DNA of 64,000 nucleotides from an uncultured Acetatifactor sp. (GCA_910585615.1 CAJUFO010000011.1:8633-72632); one strand, 5' to 3'. Shown: positions 41,133 to 50,355, counted from the first letter of the stretch. Program-made: numbers and translations. The notes: a model not told the origin generated them from the sequence alone.

Positions 41133-42437
41133 CTACGCCCCCGCCCCGGCGCGGTTCTCCCTCCGCAGCAGATCCCAGGGCGCAGGCGCCTCGGAAAGCC
41201 GCACCCATATGGTCTCCCTGGCGTGGGGGCAGCTCTCCACCGCCTCCCCTTCCCCATTGTACATGGCCTCCACGGTCACTGGCACGTTCCTCCCGTCCGG
41301 CTTCATAATCTCAATCGCCTCTCCCACGGAAAATTTGTTGCGCTGTTCGAACCGGGCCAGCTTGCAGACATCTCCGTTTTCCTTCCCCTCTCTCCAGGGC
41401 AGCACATCCCCCGCAGCCACCTCCTCGATGTTCCCCAGATAGATATATTCGTTCACATAGGTGCTGTTGTCATAAATCTGGGCCTCCCCGGCAGGCTTCC
41501 CGAAGTAGAAGCCCGTGGTGAACTGGCGGTAGGTGCACTTGGAGATTTCCGCCCTGTACCAGTCCAGGTTCGCCCGATACCGCTCCCCGGAGATGAAATA
41601 ATCATCTATGGCCCTGCGGTAGGTGCGGGCCACCGTGGCGATGTACAGCGCCGTCTTCATGCGCCCCTCCACCTTGAAGCTGTCTATCCCCGCCTCCACC
41701 AACTCCGGTATATGCTCTATCATGCACAAATCCTTGGAATTGAAGATATATGTACCCCGCTCGTTCTCGTACACCGGCAGGTACTCCCCGGGCCTGGTCT
41801 CCTCCACCACCGCGTACTTCCAGCGGCAGGGATGGGTGCAGGAGCCCTGGTTGGCGTCCCGCCCCGTGAAGTAATTGCTCAGAAGGCAGCGCCCGGAATA
41901 GGAGATGCACATGGAGCCCTGGACGAAGCTCTCTATCTCCATCTCCTCCGGAATCCGCTCCCGGATGGCCCGAATCTCCGCCAGGCTCAGCTCCCTGGCG
42001 GACACCACCCGCCTGGCTCCCAGCTCCCACCAGAACCGATAGGTGCGATAGTTGGTATTGTTGGCCTGGGTGGAAATATGGATCTCCGCCTCCGGCCACA
42101 CCTCCCTGGCAATGGCGAACATGCCGGGATCCGAAATAATCAGCCCGTCGCACCGCTCCGGCTCCATGTCCCGCAGCTCCTTAAAATAGGCTGCCGCCCC
42201 CTCCAGGTCATCATTGTGGGCCAGGATATTGGCCGTTACATACACCTTCACGCCCCTTGCATGGGCAAAGGCGATGCCCTCCGCCATCTCCTCCGGGGAG
42301 AAATTCTTCGCCTTGGCCCGCAGCCCGAAGGCCTCGCCGCCGATGTACACGGCATCCGCCCCGAATATCACCGCGGTCCTCAGCACCTCCAGGCTCCCCG
42401 CCGGTATCAAAAGCTCCGGTTTCCTTCTCCCCGCCAT
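41133..42437 (-). CDS. trhP: U32 family tRNA hydroxylation protein (TrhP-like)
   Basis: Member of peptidase family U32 with the signature QGSMCISYSGRCLLSNYFTG and cysteines (CTHPCRW) that bind an iron-sulfur cluster in the family. YrrO/TrhP in Bacillus introduces 5-hydroxyuridine at the tRNA wobble position, and the methyltransferase TrmR, encoded directly upstream here, completes the modification. That neighbourhood decides this call among U32 proteins. The start MAGRRKPELL is chosen over upstream in-frame codons because homologues begin here. About 434 residues, TrhP2-like. Confidence 0.85.
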   Translation of the reverse strand: MAGRRKPELLIPAGSLEVLRTAVIFGADAVYIGGEAFGLRAKAKNFSPEEMAEGIAFAHARGVKVYVTANILAHNDDLEGAAAYFKELRDMEPERCDGLIISDPGMFAIAREVWPEAEIHISTQANNTNYRTYRFWWELGARRVVSARELSLAEIRAIRERIPEEMEIESFVQGSMCISYSGRCLLSNYFTGRDANQGSCTHPCRWKYAVVEETRPGEYLPVYENERGTYIFNSKDLCMIEHIPELVEAGIDSFKVEGRMKTALYIATVARTYRRAIDDYFISGERYRANLDWYRAEISKCTYRQFTTGFYFGKPAGEAQIYDNSTYVNEYIYLGNIEEVAAGDVLPWREGKENGDVCKLARFEQRNKFSVGEAIEIMKPDGRNVPVTVEAMYNGEGEAVESCPHARETIWVRLSEAPAPWDLLRRENRAGAGA

Positions 42438-42549
42438 AATCCTGCCCCTTCCTTTTCCCATCTCCAAATATAACCGCCCCAGACGGCACGGGCAACCGGC
42501 GCAAGTCCGCAAGAACGCCCGCCCAGGGCGAACCTTGTCCGCTTTGGCC

Positions 42550-43209
42550 TCAGCCCCGAAAACCCTTTGCACGCTTGACGCTCAATGTCACCCCGTCCCC
42601 CACCGGCAGCACCACGGTCTCCAGCAGGGGATGGTGCTTCAGCTCATACAGGTACTCCCGCATCCTGGCATGGATGGTGCGGTTGCGCCTGTCCACCGCA
42701 AAGCGGGACTCTGTCACGTCCCCGTCCTGCAGCACATTGTCCGACACCAGGAATCCCCCCGGCGCCAGAAGCCGCAGGCTGTCCGGCAGGAAGCGGATAT
42801 ACTGCCCCTTGGCCGCATCCATGAATATCATGTCGAAGCTTCCCGTCAGCTCCGGCAGGATATCCGCCGCATCCCCCTCCAACAGGGCAATCTGGTCCTC
42901 TCGCCCGGCCCGCCGGAAGTTCTCCCTGGCCACGGGAATCCGCTTCCCGTATTTCTCTATGGTGGTCACATGGCAGCCTTCCGGGCCGTATTCGCACATC
43001 AATAACGCTGAAAAGCCCACTGCAGTCCCCACCTCCAGAATCTGCCGCGGCTGCCTGGCCGCCAGCAGAAACTTCAGCAGGCTCTGCGTGGACTTGCGCA
43101 CGATTGGAATCTGATTCTCCAGCGCCTCTTTTTCTATCCCGTCCAGGAAGGCCGTATTCCCCCTGTCCAGCGAATCGATGAAAGCCGCCATTCTCTCATC
43201 TATGATCAT
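42550..43209 (-). CDS. trmR: tRNA 5-hydroxyuridine methyltransferase TrmR
   Basis: SAM-dependent O-methyltransferase of the caffeoyl-CoA type: SAM loop ILEVGTAVGFSALLMCEYG, acidic IALLEGDAADILPEL, DMIFMDAAKGQY metal-binding part and VSDNVLQDGDVT. TrmR (YrrM) methylates ho5U34 of tRNAs. The order mltG-like, trmR, trhP is the same as yrrL-yrrM-yrrN/O in Bacillus. Confidence 0.88.
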   Translation of the reverse strand: MIIDERMAAFIDSLDRGNTAFLDGIEKEALENQIPIVRKSTQSLLKFLLAARQPRQILEVGTAVGFSALLMCEYGPEGCHVTTIEKYGKRIPVARENFRRAGREDQIALLEGDAADILPELTGSFDMIFMDAAKGQYIRFLPDSLRLLAPGGFLVSDNVLQDGDVTESRFAVDRRNRTIHARMREYLYELKHHPLLETVVLPVGDGVTLSVKRAKGFRG

Positions 43210-43235
43210 ACTTCCTCTTTATATACGGAATCGCG

Positions 43236-43805
43236 TCATTCTGTCCCTGGTTCTCCGCCAAGCCCCTCTGTGTCTTCGGTTACACCGTCCCCGGTCATCC
43301 CGTCCCTGGCCGCATCCTCTGTGCCGTCCTCTCCGCCGGGCGCGCCTCCCCCAGCGGGCGGGCCGCTCTCCGAGGAAGAGTCTTCCTGACCGAGAGAGCT
43401 CCCACTTCCTGCGGAATCCCCTTCGCCGTCCTCTTCCTCGGTTTTCTCCACCACCATGGCCTGCATCATCTCCTCCGCGGTCATGGCCGTGCTCAGGTCG
43501 AATGTGCCGGGGCCCACGTCCTCCCTGTACTCCGAGAGATAATACTGCAGCACGAAGAGCCTGGCGTCCCGCACCAGCCCCCTGCCCTCGAAAAGCTTTC
43601 CGATGTCCAGCGCGGACATGTCAGGGCTGACCGTCACCGTCACTCTCCGGCCCTCCCCCGTAGTCATGGCCGGCTCCGTGAAGATGCGGTAGCCGTAGTC
43701 ATAACAGATTCCGGCTCCCCGATAGATTACATACACCACCGCCACCGCCATCACTACCCGGAAGATAGCCCCCGCCACTGCAGCTATTATGCTCGTTACT
43801 TTCAT
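43236..43805 (-). CDS. MltG/YceG-like membrane protein lacking the catalytic domain
   Basis: Single N-terminal membrane helix (IIAAVAGAIFRVVMAVAVVYVIY), then a LysM-like segment seen in MltG (VTVSPDMSALDIGKLFEGRG), an MltG-like FDLSTAMTAEEMMQAM, and an acidic Ser/Gly/Glu-rich tail. The YceG glycosidase domain is absent, so it is not a lytic transglycosylase as it stands. GGAGG is 5 bases before the ATG at 43805. Synteny supports it being the mltG position. Confidence 0.75.
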   Translation of the reverse strand: MKVTSIIAAVAGAIFRVVMAVAVVYVIYRGAGICYDYGYRIFTEPAMTTGEGRRVTVTVSPDMSALDIGKLFEGRGLVRDARLFVLQYYLSEYREDVGPGTFDLSTAMTAEEMMQAMVVEKTEEEDGEGDSAGSGSSLGQEDSSSESGPPAGGGAPGGEDGTEDAARDGMTGDGVTEDTEGLGGEPGTE

Positions 43806-43869
43806 ACTAACCTCCATGCCCGACCGGCAGGCCAAGCGCCTCGCCCCAACGCCCTTCCACAACTTGGAA

Positions 43870-43957
43870 GAATGGATTGGGATACGAACTTGTTCGTGTG
43901 CAATCCTAGAAGTTCTTGGCGGGCGTCCTTTGGCCGCCTAGAACTTCTTCTCACACT
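43870..43957. repeat. 88-bp palindromic repeat, copy A
   Basis: Closely matches 63010-63097 over its whole length. It contains CGAACTTGTTCG and an inverted pair AGAAGTTCT...AGAACTTCT that forms a strong hairpin downstream of the RNase J gene on the minus strand, so it may also act as its terminator. The repeat includes the last codon and stop of RNase J. Confidence 0.85.
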
Positions 43958-45624
43958 TCCATGATAATCGGTAATATCATGGGCCGTCTCTTGGTCTTCT
44001 TCCAGACAAAGTCGCTGAGGGCGTCCTTGGTGGTATTCTTCAGCTTCCCCCAGTCCGTAATCCCTCTGTCCAAGCACCTCTCGATGGCCTCGTCCACAAT
44101 CTGCCGCGCCTCCTCTATCAGCTCATCGGACTCCTTCACGTACACGAACCCTCTGGATACGATGTCGGGCCCTGCCACCAGCTCCCCTCCTGCCCGGTCC
44201 AGGCTCATGACCACTACCATGATGCCGTCCTCCGCCAGATGCTGGCGGTCCCGCAGCACCACATTCCCCACGTCGCCCACGCCCAGGCCGTCCACCAGAA
44301 TGGCCCCTACGGGAACCCTGCCCGTGACGCCCGCGCGGTTCTTGTCCAGCTCCAGCACATCGCCGGAGGAGAGGATGAAGATATTCTCCTTCTCCATACC
44401 CAGGCTCTGGGCAATTTTCGCCTGGGCCTTCAGATGCTTAATCTCCCCGTGGACGGGGACGGAATACTTGGGCCGGATCAGCGCGTAGAGCAGCTTGATT
44501 TCCTCCTGGCGGGCATGGCCGGACACATGGGCGTCCTGGAAGATTACGTCCGCGCCCTTGCGGATCAGTTCATTGATCACCTTGGTCACGGACTTCTCGT
44601 TGCCCGGGATGGGGTTGGAGGAAAAAATCACCGTGTCCCCCGCGCCGATGGTAATCTTGCGGTGCATACCGCTGGCCATGCGGCTCAGGGCCGCCATGCT
44701 CTCCCCCTGGCTCCCGGTAGTGATCACCACCTGCTTCTCGCTGGGGTAGTCTTTCATCTGCTCTATCTCGATCAGGGTGTTGTCCGGGATGCTGATGCAG
44801 CCCAAGTTCCTGGCCGTCTCGATGATGCTCACCATGCTGCGGCCGTCCACGCAGACCTTCCTGCCGAACTTGTACGCCGTGTTGATAATCTGCTGCACCC
44901 TGTCCACATTGGAGGCAAAGGTGGCCACGAAAATCCTGGTATTCTTATGCTCCTCGAACAGATTGTCAAAAGTGGCCCCCACCGTGCGCTCCGAGGGAGT
45001 GAAGCCCGGCCGCTCCGCGTTGGTGGAGTCGCACATCAGCGCCAGCACGCCCTTCTTGCCCAGCTCCGCGAAGCGCTGCAGGTCGATGGCGTCTCCGAAT
45101 ACGGGCGTGTAGTCCACTTTGAAGTCCCCCGTGTGCACCACCACCCCCACCGGGGAGTAGATGGCCAGCGCCGCCGCGTCCACAATGCTGTGGTTGGTCT
45201 TGATGAACTCCACCCGAAACTGTCCTAAATTGATGGACTGGCCGAACTTCACCACCTTGCGCTTGACGCTCTTGGTCATCTCATGTTCCTTCAGCTTGTT
45301 CTCGATGATGCCCATGGTGAGCCTGGTGGCATAGATGGGCGCGTTGATGTCCCGGAGCACATAGGGGAGCGCTCCGATATGGTCCTCATGGCCGTGGGTG
45401 ATCACGAAGCCCTTCACCTTGCTGATGTTGTCCTTCAGGTAAGTCACATCTGGGATTACAAGGTCGATGCCCAGCATGTCGTCCGCCGGGAACGACAGGC
45501 CGCAGTCCACCACAACAATACTGTCCTCATACTCGAACGCAGTAATGTTCATGCCGATTTGCTCCAGGCCCCCCAAAGGGATTATCTTTAGTCTGGAACC
45601 GTTGTTATTCTCTTTTTTCTTCAA
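43951..45624 (-). CDS. rnj: ribonuclease J
   Basis: Metallo-beta-lactamase/beta-CASP ribonuclease for mRNA decay and rRNA maturation. The catalytic motif THGHEDHIGALPY, the SHSIVD-like NHSIVDAAAL, VVHTGDFKVD and the C-terminal H in VSGHARQEE are present. 557 residues, normal. Its start overlaps the Fur-family gene by 20 bases. The last residue and the stop codon lie inside an 88-bp repeat. Confidence 0.95.
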   Translation of the reverse strand: MKKKENNNGSRLKIIPLGGLEQIGMNITAFEYEDSIVVVDCGLSFPADDMLGIDLVIPDVTYLKDNISKVKGFVITHGHEDHIGALPYVLRDINAPIYATRLTMGIIENKLKEHEMTKSVKRKVVKFGQSINLGQFRVEFIKTNHSIVDAAALAIYSPVGVVVHTGDFKVDYTPVFGDAIDLQRFAELGKKGVLALMCDSTNAERPGFTPSERTVGATFDNLFEEHKNTRIFVATFASNVDRVQQIINTAYKFGRKVCVDGRSMVSIIETARNLGCISIPDNTLIEIEQMKDYPSEKQVVITTGSQGESMAALSRMASGMHRKITIGAGDTVIFSSNPIPGNEKSVTKVINELIRKGADVIFQDAHVSGHARQEEIKLLYALIRPKYSVPVHGEIKHLKAQAKIAQSLGMEKENIFILSSGDVLELDKNRAGVTGRVPVGAILVDGLGVGDVGNVVLRDRQHLAEDGIMVVVMSLDRAGGELVAGPDIVSRGFVYVKESDELIEEARQIVDEAIERCLDRGITDWGKLKNTTKDALSDFVWKKTKRRPMILPIIMEV

Positions 45625-46075
45625 TCAAATCTCCTCCACATTCTACACAGTAGCCGTAGAGCTTTACCTCATGATCCACAACACGAAATCCGGTAGTCGC
45701 GATGATTTTCCCCTCCAGCTCCTCCAATAAATCGTCCTGGAAGGAAATCACCCTGCCGCATTTGATACAGATCAGATGATGATGGCGGTGTCTCACCGTG
45801 CCCTCCAGAGCACTCCCCATCTCATAGCGCACGAACCCGTCATCAAAACTGACCCGGTCGATTAGATGCAAGCTCCCCAACAACTGTATGGTTCTATAAA
45901 CAGTAGCCAGCCCGATGTCCGGGCAGTCTGCTTTTACCAACTCAAATATTTCTTCCGCAGTCAGATGCTCCCGGGGACAGGAATCGATGGCCTCCAGCAC
46001 CGCCATGCGCTGTCTGGTGACCTTCAGGCCTCTGTCCTTCAAAAGCCTCTCTGCTTTCCCCTTATCAAACGCCAT
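45605..46075 (-). CDS. Fur family metalloregulator
   Basis: DNA-binding repressor of the Fur/PerR/Zur group. N-terminal winged helix (GLKVTRQRMAVLEAIDSCPR; DIGLATVYRTIQLL), metal site in RHRHHHLICIKCGRVISF and CVECGG, the second Cys pair of a structural zinc site. Which metal or peroxide it senses cannot be told. The start at 46075 has GGAG 7 bases upstream and gives 156 residues; an ATG at 46165 that overlaps the DUF1292 stop would add 30 unconserved residues. Confidence 0.9.
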   Translation of the reverse strand: MAFDKGKAERLLKDRGLKVTRQRMAVLEAIDSCPREHLTAEEIFELVKADCPDIGLATVYRTIQLLGSLHLIDRVSFDDGFVRYEMGSALEGTVRHRHHHLICIKCGRVISFQDDLLEELEGKIIATTGFRVVDHEVKLYGYCVECGGDLIEEKRE

Positions 46076-46161
46076 ATCCCAACTCCGCGCGTACCCCCTG
46101 CCTGCAGGCTCCTGTCCTGACCGATAGGGCATAGCCTCCGCCCGGGCCCCGAAGCTTTCGT

Positions 46162-46431
46162 TCATGCATTCTCCAGCTCCACGTCCTCCAGCATGTTCTC
46201 GAATACGCCAGCTACAGCTTCCAGCTCCTGGTCATCGGACACGATAGTATAGAGCCCTTCCGGCTCCCCGTCTCGAGACATGTCCTTCAAAATCAGCGCC
46301 TCTCCGTCGCCCTCTTCCTCATCCGTGACAAGAATATAGTCAATGCCGCCTATCCTCGTCTGCTCCAGCACATAGAATTCCACCGGCTCTTCTCCCTCCG
46401 GCGTGAACGTAATCTTCTCCTGCTTTGCCAT
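46162..46431 (-). CDS. DUF1292 family protein (YrzB-like)
   Basis: Acidic 89-residue protein (EEPVEFYVLEQTRIGGIDYI; VTDEEEGDGEALILKD) of the DUF1292 family. It always accompanies ruvX and ireB in Firmicutes, but its function is unknown. Its stop overlaps an ATG of the Fur frame by 4 bases. Confidence 0.9.
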   Translation of the reverse strand: MAKQEKITFTPEGEEPVEFYVLEQTRIGGIDYILVTDEEEGDGEALILKDMSRDGEPEGLYTIVSDDQELEAVAGVFENMLEDVELENA

Positions 46432-46471
46432 TTCCGCACCTCACGCACACCTTCACATGGAGGCGTGCATT

Positions 46472-46915
46472 TCAATCCTCTTTCTCTGTCTGTCCGTGGC
46501 TGCGTCTGTCCAGGTATCCCTGGAGTATCAGGGCAGCCGCAATCTTGTCCACATAATCCTTCCGTCTCTCCCTGCGGATGCCGGCCTCTATCATAGCCTT
46601 GTCCGCCGCCACCGTGGTCAGCCTCTCGTCCCACATGACAACGGGCAAGCCTGTCCGGCGCTCCAGCTTCTCCCGAAATTCCTCCGTCAGCTCCACCCGT
46701 ACTCCTTCGGTGGCGTTCATGTTCTTGGGGAGGCCCAGCACGATTTCCTCCACCTCGTATTCCAAAATCAACTCCTCGATCCGGGCCAATGTCCGGCGCA
46801 GCTTGTCCTCTCTCTCCCTGCGGATGATTTCCAGGCCCTGGGCCGTGATGAGCAGGCTGTCGCTGACAGCCACCCCCACCGTCTTAGAGCCGAAATCCAG
46901 ACCCATTATGCGCAT
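46472..46915 (-). CDS. ruvX: Holliday junction resolvase-like RuvX/YqgF
   Basis: RNase H-fold nuclease linked to pre-16S rRNA 5' processing and Holliday-junction resolution. Motifs: MGLDFGSKTVGVAVSD, EIVLGLPKNMNATEG, VMWDERLTTVAADK and DKIAAALILQGYLD. The start at 46915 follows GGGAGG; the frame 10 codons further up is unlikely. 147 residues, normal. Confidence 0.93.
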   Translation of the reverse strand: MRIMGLDFGSKTVGVAVSDSLLITAQGLEIIRREREDKLRRTLARIEELILEYEVEEIVLGLPKNMNATEGVRVELTEEFREKLERRTGLPVVMWDERLTTVAADKAMIEAGIRRERRKDYVDKIAAALILQGYLDRRSHGQTEKED

Positions 46916-46935
46916 AGCCGCCTCCCTTTCGTCCC

Positions 46936-47199
46936 CTACTCCCATTCCTTCGTGCGGATGTACTCCGTCAGCAGCTCCTCCACCAGCTCGTCCCGCTCCA
47001 CCTTCATGATCATGCTCCGCGCATTCTTGTGGCTGGTGATATAGGTGGGATCCCCACTCATGATATACCCGACAATCTGATTAACCGGATTGTAGCCTTT
47101 CTCTGTCAACGCCTCATATACGGCGGCCAGCACCACCTTCGCTCCGGTGGCAGGTTCCGAGTCTACCTTGAAGTATTGTGTATTTTCCAGATTCTGCAT
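46936..47199 (-). CDS. ireB: IreB family regulatory phosphoprotein
   Basis: Small protein of 87 residues with the typical start MQNLENTQYFKVDSEPATGA, which holds the threonine region phosphorylated by the kinase IreK in enterococci, and GYNPVNQIVGYIMSGDPTYI. It negatively regulates cell-wall stress and cephalosporin resistance there. GGAG lies 7 bases before the start. First gene of the ireB-ruvX-DUF1292 block. Confidence 0.92.
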   Translation of the reverse strand: MQNLENTQYFKVDSEPATGAKVVLAAVYEALTEKGYNPVNQIVGYIMSGDPTYITSHKNARSMIMKVERDELVEELLTEYIRTKEWE

Positions 47200-47306
47200 G
47201 TCATGACTCCCATCTGCCCGCCCAGGCAGGCCTAACCTTGAACATTCCAAAGCGCCTAATACTACTACTTCCTTTCATCATACCTCATTTTCGCCAAAAA
47301 TTCAAG

Positions 47307-48737
47307 CTACATCAAAATTTCATCTGTCAGGAACTCCCTGACCGGTATCTTTACCAGCGTATTTATCAGAGAGGCGCCATCCCCCTCTCGGCCGGTGATG
47401 TCCACAGCCACTTTCACGTAGTCCCCGGTATGGCCGATGCAATAGATACGGCCTCCTATCTCCCGCGTCTCCTCCAGGAGCGCTTCGGCTTCTTTTCCTA
47501 TGTAGCGCCTGCGGAATTCTTTTGACCGCCTCTCTCCCATGGCAATCAGCTCCGCGCTGCGCCTGGACTTGGCAGGCTCAGGCACCTGGTCCGGCATGGA
47601 AGCTGCCGCTGTCCCGGCCCGCTTGGAATACTTGAAGACATGCATCTCATAAAATCCCACCTTCTCCAGGAATTCCCTTGTCCGGCCAAATTCTTCTTCC
47701 GTCTCCCCGGGGAAGCCTACAATCACATCCGTGGTGATGGCCGGTTCGTCAAAGCACTCCCGCAAAAGCTCCACGCTTTCATAGTATTCCCCGGCGGTGT
47801 AATGTCTATTCATCCTTTTTAAAGTAGCGTCGCAGCCGCTCTGGAGGGACAGATGGAAATGGGGGCAGAGCTTCGGAAGCGCCGCCAGCCGCCCTGCAGT
47901 CTCTGCGGTGACGATCCGCGGCTCCAAAGACCCCAGTCTGATCCGTTCCAGCCCGCTTACCTCATGAATCCGTTCTGTCAGCTCCGCCAGCCTGCTGTGC
48001 CCATCATATCTGGGCTGCAGCCGTCCCTCCTGTCCTTTTCCTTCCGTGCCTGCCACACCCTGCGCTTCCTGTCCGCCCTTCCCGAAATCAATCCCGTAGG
48101 AACTGATGTGGATACCCGTGAGCACCACTTCCCGGTAACCGGCTTCTACAAGTCCCCGCACCTCTTCCAGGACATCCTCCATTCTGCGGCTCCTGACCCT
48201 TCCCCTGGCATAGGGAATGGCGCAGTAAGAGCAGAACTGGTTGCAGCCGTCCTGAATCTTGATATAGGCCCTGGTATGCCCGGCTGTGCGTTTCAGCCTC
48301 ATTTCTTCATACTCATAGGTATGGCCGATATCCGGCACCGTCGCTCCATGCAGCGTCTTGTCCCCCTGCCGCTCCTTATCTCCAGCCTCCCTTTTCTCCA
48401 GATATTCCGCCAGAATGGCCGCGACATCCTTCTTCCGGTTGTTGCCGATGGCCAGGTCGATGGACGGATCCTCCTCCACCGCATTCCGGCCCGTCTGCAC
48501 GTAGCAGCCCACCGCCACCACCACCGCGTCAGGATTGAGCTGCCTGGCCCGGTGCAGCATCTGCCTGCTCTTCCTGTCGGCAATGTTGGTGACCGTACAT
48601 GTGTTCACGATATAGATATCGGCTCTTTCATCAAATGCCACAATGCCAAATCCTTTTTCTTGAAGGATTTGGCGCATTACATCCATTTCATAAGAATTGA
48701 CCTTGCAGCCCAGATTATACAATGCCACAGTTTTCAT
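47307..48737 (-). CDS. mtaB: tRNA t6A37 methylthiotransferase MtaB
   Basis: Radical-SAM enzyme that converts t6A37 to ms2t6A37 in tRNA. An N-terminal UPF0004 domain (ALYNLGCKVNSYEMDVM; IVNTCTVTNIADRKSR; VVVAVGCYVQT) carries three cluster cysteines. The radical-SAM motif CNQFCSYCAIPYARGR and the C-terminal TRAM domain complete it. 476 residues, with a slightly long Glu/Lys/Gly linker around residues 115-130 and an extra Gln/Gly stretch near 230. Genes to the left run in the same direction. Confidence 0.94.
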   Translation of the reverse strand: MKTVALYNLGCKVNSYEMDVMRQILQEKGFGIVAFDERADIYIVNTCTVTNIADRKSRQMLHRARQLNPDAVVVAVGCYVQTGRNAVEEDPSIDLAIGNNRKKDVAAILAEYLEKREAGDKERQGDKTLHGATVPDIGHTYEYEEMRLKRTAGHTRAYIKIQDGCNQFCSYCAIPYARGRVRSRRMEDVLEEVRGLVEAGYREVVLTGIHISSYGIDFGKGGQEAQGVAGTEGKGQEGRLQPRYDGHSRLAELTERIHEVSGLERIRLGSLEPRIVTAETAGRLAALPKLCPHFHLSLQSGCDATLKRMNRHYTAGEYYESVELLRECFDEPAITTDVIVGFPGETEEEFGRTREFLEKVGFYEMHVFKYSKRAGTAAASMPDQVPEPAKSRRSAELIAMGERRSKEFRRRYIGKEAEALLEETREIGGRIYCIGHTGDYVKVAVDITGREGDGASLINTLVKIPVREFLTDEILM

Positions 48738-48770
48738 GATTATTCCCCTCTTTTTTGTACTGTTTTCGCC

Positions 48771-48799
48771 TTGACTTTTGCGCCGCCAGCCGTTAATAT
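48771..48799 (+). promoter_or_regulatory. promoter of the HPr-like gene
   Basis: TTGACT, 17-base spacer, TAATAT, ending 37 bases before the start codon. A divergent promoter for mtaB must lie in the same 100 bases. Confidence 0.7.
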
Positions 48800-48836
48800 G
48801 TTGACTGGAAGGTAAATCAGACAGGAGGTAAAGAAG

Positions 48837-49070
48837 ATGAAAACAGTACAGATTTTCCTTAATTCCATCGACAAAGTCAAATCCTTTGTAAACGACATCT
48901 CCAAGTTCGACTACGACTTCGACTTGGTCTCCGGCAGATATGTTGTTGACGCGAAATCCATCATGGGCATCTTCAGCTTAGATCTGTCCAAACCCATCGA
49001 CTTGAACATCCACACAGAGGAAGGTGCAGACGAGGTACTGGAATTCTTGAAGCCCTATATCGTAGCGTAG
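48837..49070 (+). CDS. HPr-like protein without the active histidine
   Basis: Fold and length (77 residues) of the phosphocarrier HPr, but the active-site GLHARPA region is replaced by NSIDKVKSF, so there is no histidine to phosphorylate. The regulatory-serine region AKSIMGIFSL is kept, as is the C-terminal helix. It cannot work as a sugar-PTS carrier by the usual His route; a regulatory role through the serine is possible. AGGAGG lies 7 bases before the ATG. Single-gene unit. Confidence 0.85.
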   Translation: MKTVQIFLNSIDKVKSFVNDISKFDYDFDLVSGRYVVDAKSIMGIFSLDLSKPIDLNIHTEEGADEVLEFLKPYIVA

Positions 49071-49117
49071 GCTTGTCCTAACCTGCGCATGTACATAGGC
49101 GCCGAAGCATCAGGCAA

Positions 49118-49155
49118 AGAGGCCTCTTGGGAGCAGACCCGGGAGGCCTTTTTTA
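49118..49155 (+). terminator. terminator of the HPr-like gene
   Basis: Stem AGGCCTC...GAGGCCT with inner GGG/CCC pairs, followed by TTTTTT, 50 bases past the stop codon. Confidence 0.88.
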
Positions 49156-49173
49156 TGCCAAAGCTTTTCCGCT

Positions 49174-50355
49174 CTATGCCCCTGCCACTATCAATTCCTT
49201 GGTCTCCAGGGCAGTCCGCACCAGTTCCTCTATCCCCTCGTCCAGATTGTGCTCATGGCGGCGGATGACATTCAGGTTGGGCTTAGTCACGGGATGCTTG
49301 GCCACAAAAATCGTGCAGCAGTCCTCATAGGGCAGGATGGATGTCTCAAAGGTACCGATCCGGTTGGCCACCTCCACGATTTCCTGCTTGTCGAAGCCAA
49401 TCAGGGGACGATAGACAGGAAGCGAGCACACCTCATTGGTGGCAGCCAGGGACTGCATGGTCTGGGAGGCCACCTGCCCGATGCTCTCGCCGGTAATCAG
49501 TCCCAGGCAGTCCGTGTCCTTCGCGATATGCTCCGCAATGCGCATCATATACCGGCGCATGATGATGGTCAGCTCCTCATGAGGACATTTCTCATGGATA
49601 TAAAGCTGGATGTCCGTAAAGTTAATGATATGGAGCCAGATGGGCCCCGCGTATTCCGCCACCGTCCTGGCCAGATCCACCACCTTCTGCCTGGCCCGCT
49701 CGCTGGTATAGGGCGGTGCATGGAAGTACACCGCGTCCAGCTTCACGCCCCGTTTTGCTATCATGTATCCTGCCACCGGAGAGTCTATGCCCCCGGACAA
49801 AAGCAGCATGGCCTTGCCCCCGGTGCCCACCGGCATGCCGCCGGGGCCCGGTATGATTTCCGAGTAAATATATATTTTTTCACGAATCTCCACATTCAGC
49901 AGGATTTCCGGCTCATGCACGTCCACGCGCATCTCCGGGTAGGCGTTCAGGATGGCCTCCCCTAAATCCGCGTTAATCTCCATGGACTCCTTGGGATAAT
50001 CCTTGCGCGCTCTTCTGGAATGCACCTTGAATGTCTTATGCTTGTCCGGATAGACCTGATCCATATAGGCTACCACCCTCTCACAGAGCTTCTCAAAGCC
50101 CTGATCCTCCTCATAGACCACAGGGCAGATGCCGGAGATGCCGAAGACCTTCTTCAGCCCCTCCACCGCCTCCTCAAAATCGAACTCTCCCCGTGCTTCC
50201 ACAAAGATGCGCCCCTGGGATTTGTGAATCAAGAACTGTCCCTCACACTTCTTAAGCGCCAGCTTCATCTGGTGCACCAACATGTCCTCAAAAAGATAAC
50301 GGTTCTTTCCCTTAATGCCGATTTCGGCATATTTTATCAAAAAAGCTGTAAACAT
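49174..50355 (-). CDS. thiI: tRNA 4-thiouridine synthetase ThiI
   Basis: Adenylates U8 of tRNA for sulfur insertion. A ferredoxin-like/THUMP N-terminal part (KYAEIGIKGKNRYLFEDMLV; DFEEAVEGLKKVFGISGICP) precedes a PP-loop ATPase with LLLSGGIDSPVAGYMIAKRG. No rhodanese domain, as in Firmicutes, so sulfur comes from the cysteine desulfurase encoded immediately upstream. The start at 50355 (MFTAFLIKYAEIG) has AGGA 6 bases upstream; the in-frame codons before it are not conserved in type. Confidence 0.94.
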   Translation of the reverse strand: MFTAFLIKYAEIGIKGKNRYLFEDMLVHQMKLALKKCEGQFLIHKSQGRIFVEARGEFDFEEAVEGLKKVFGISGICPVVYEEDQGFEKLCERVVAYMDQVYPDKHKTFKVHSRRARKDYPKESMEINADLGEAILNAYPEMRVDVHEPEILLNVEIREKIYIYSEIIPGPGGMPVGTGGKAMLLLSGGIDSPVAGYMIAKRGVKLDAVYFHAPPYTSERARQKVVDLARTVAEYAGPIWLHIINFTDIQLYIHEKCPHEELTIIMRRYMMRIAEHIAKDTDCLGLITGESIGQVASQTMQSLAATNEVCSLPVYRPLIGFDKQEIVEVANRIGTFETSILPYEDCCTIFVAKHPVTKPNLNVIRRHEHNLDEGIEELVRTALETKELIVAGA

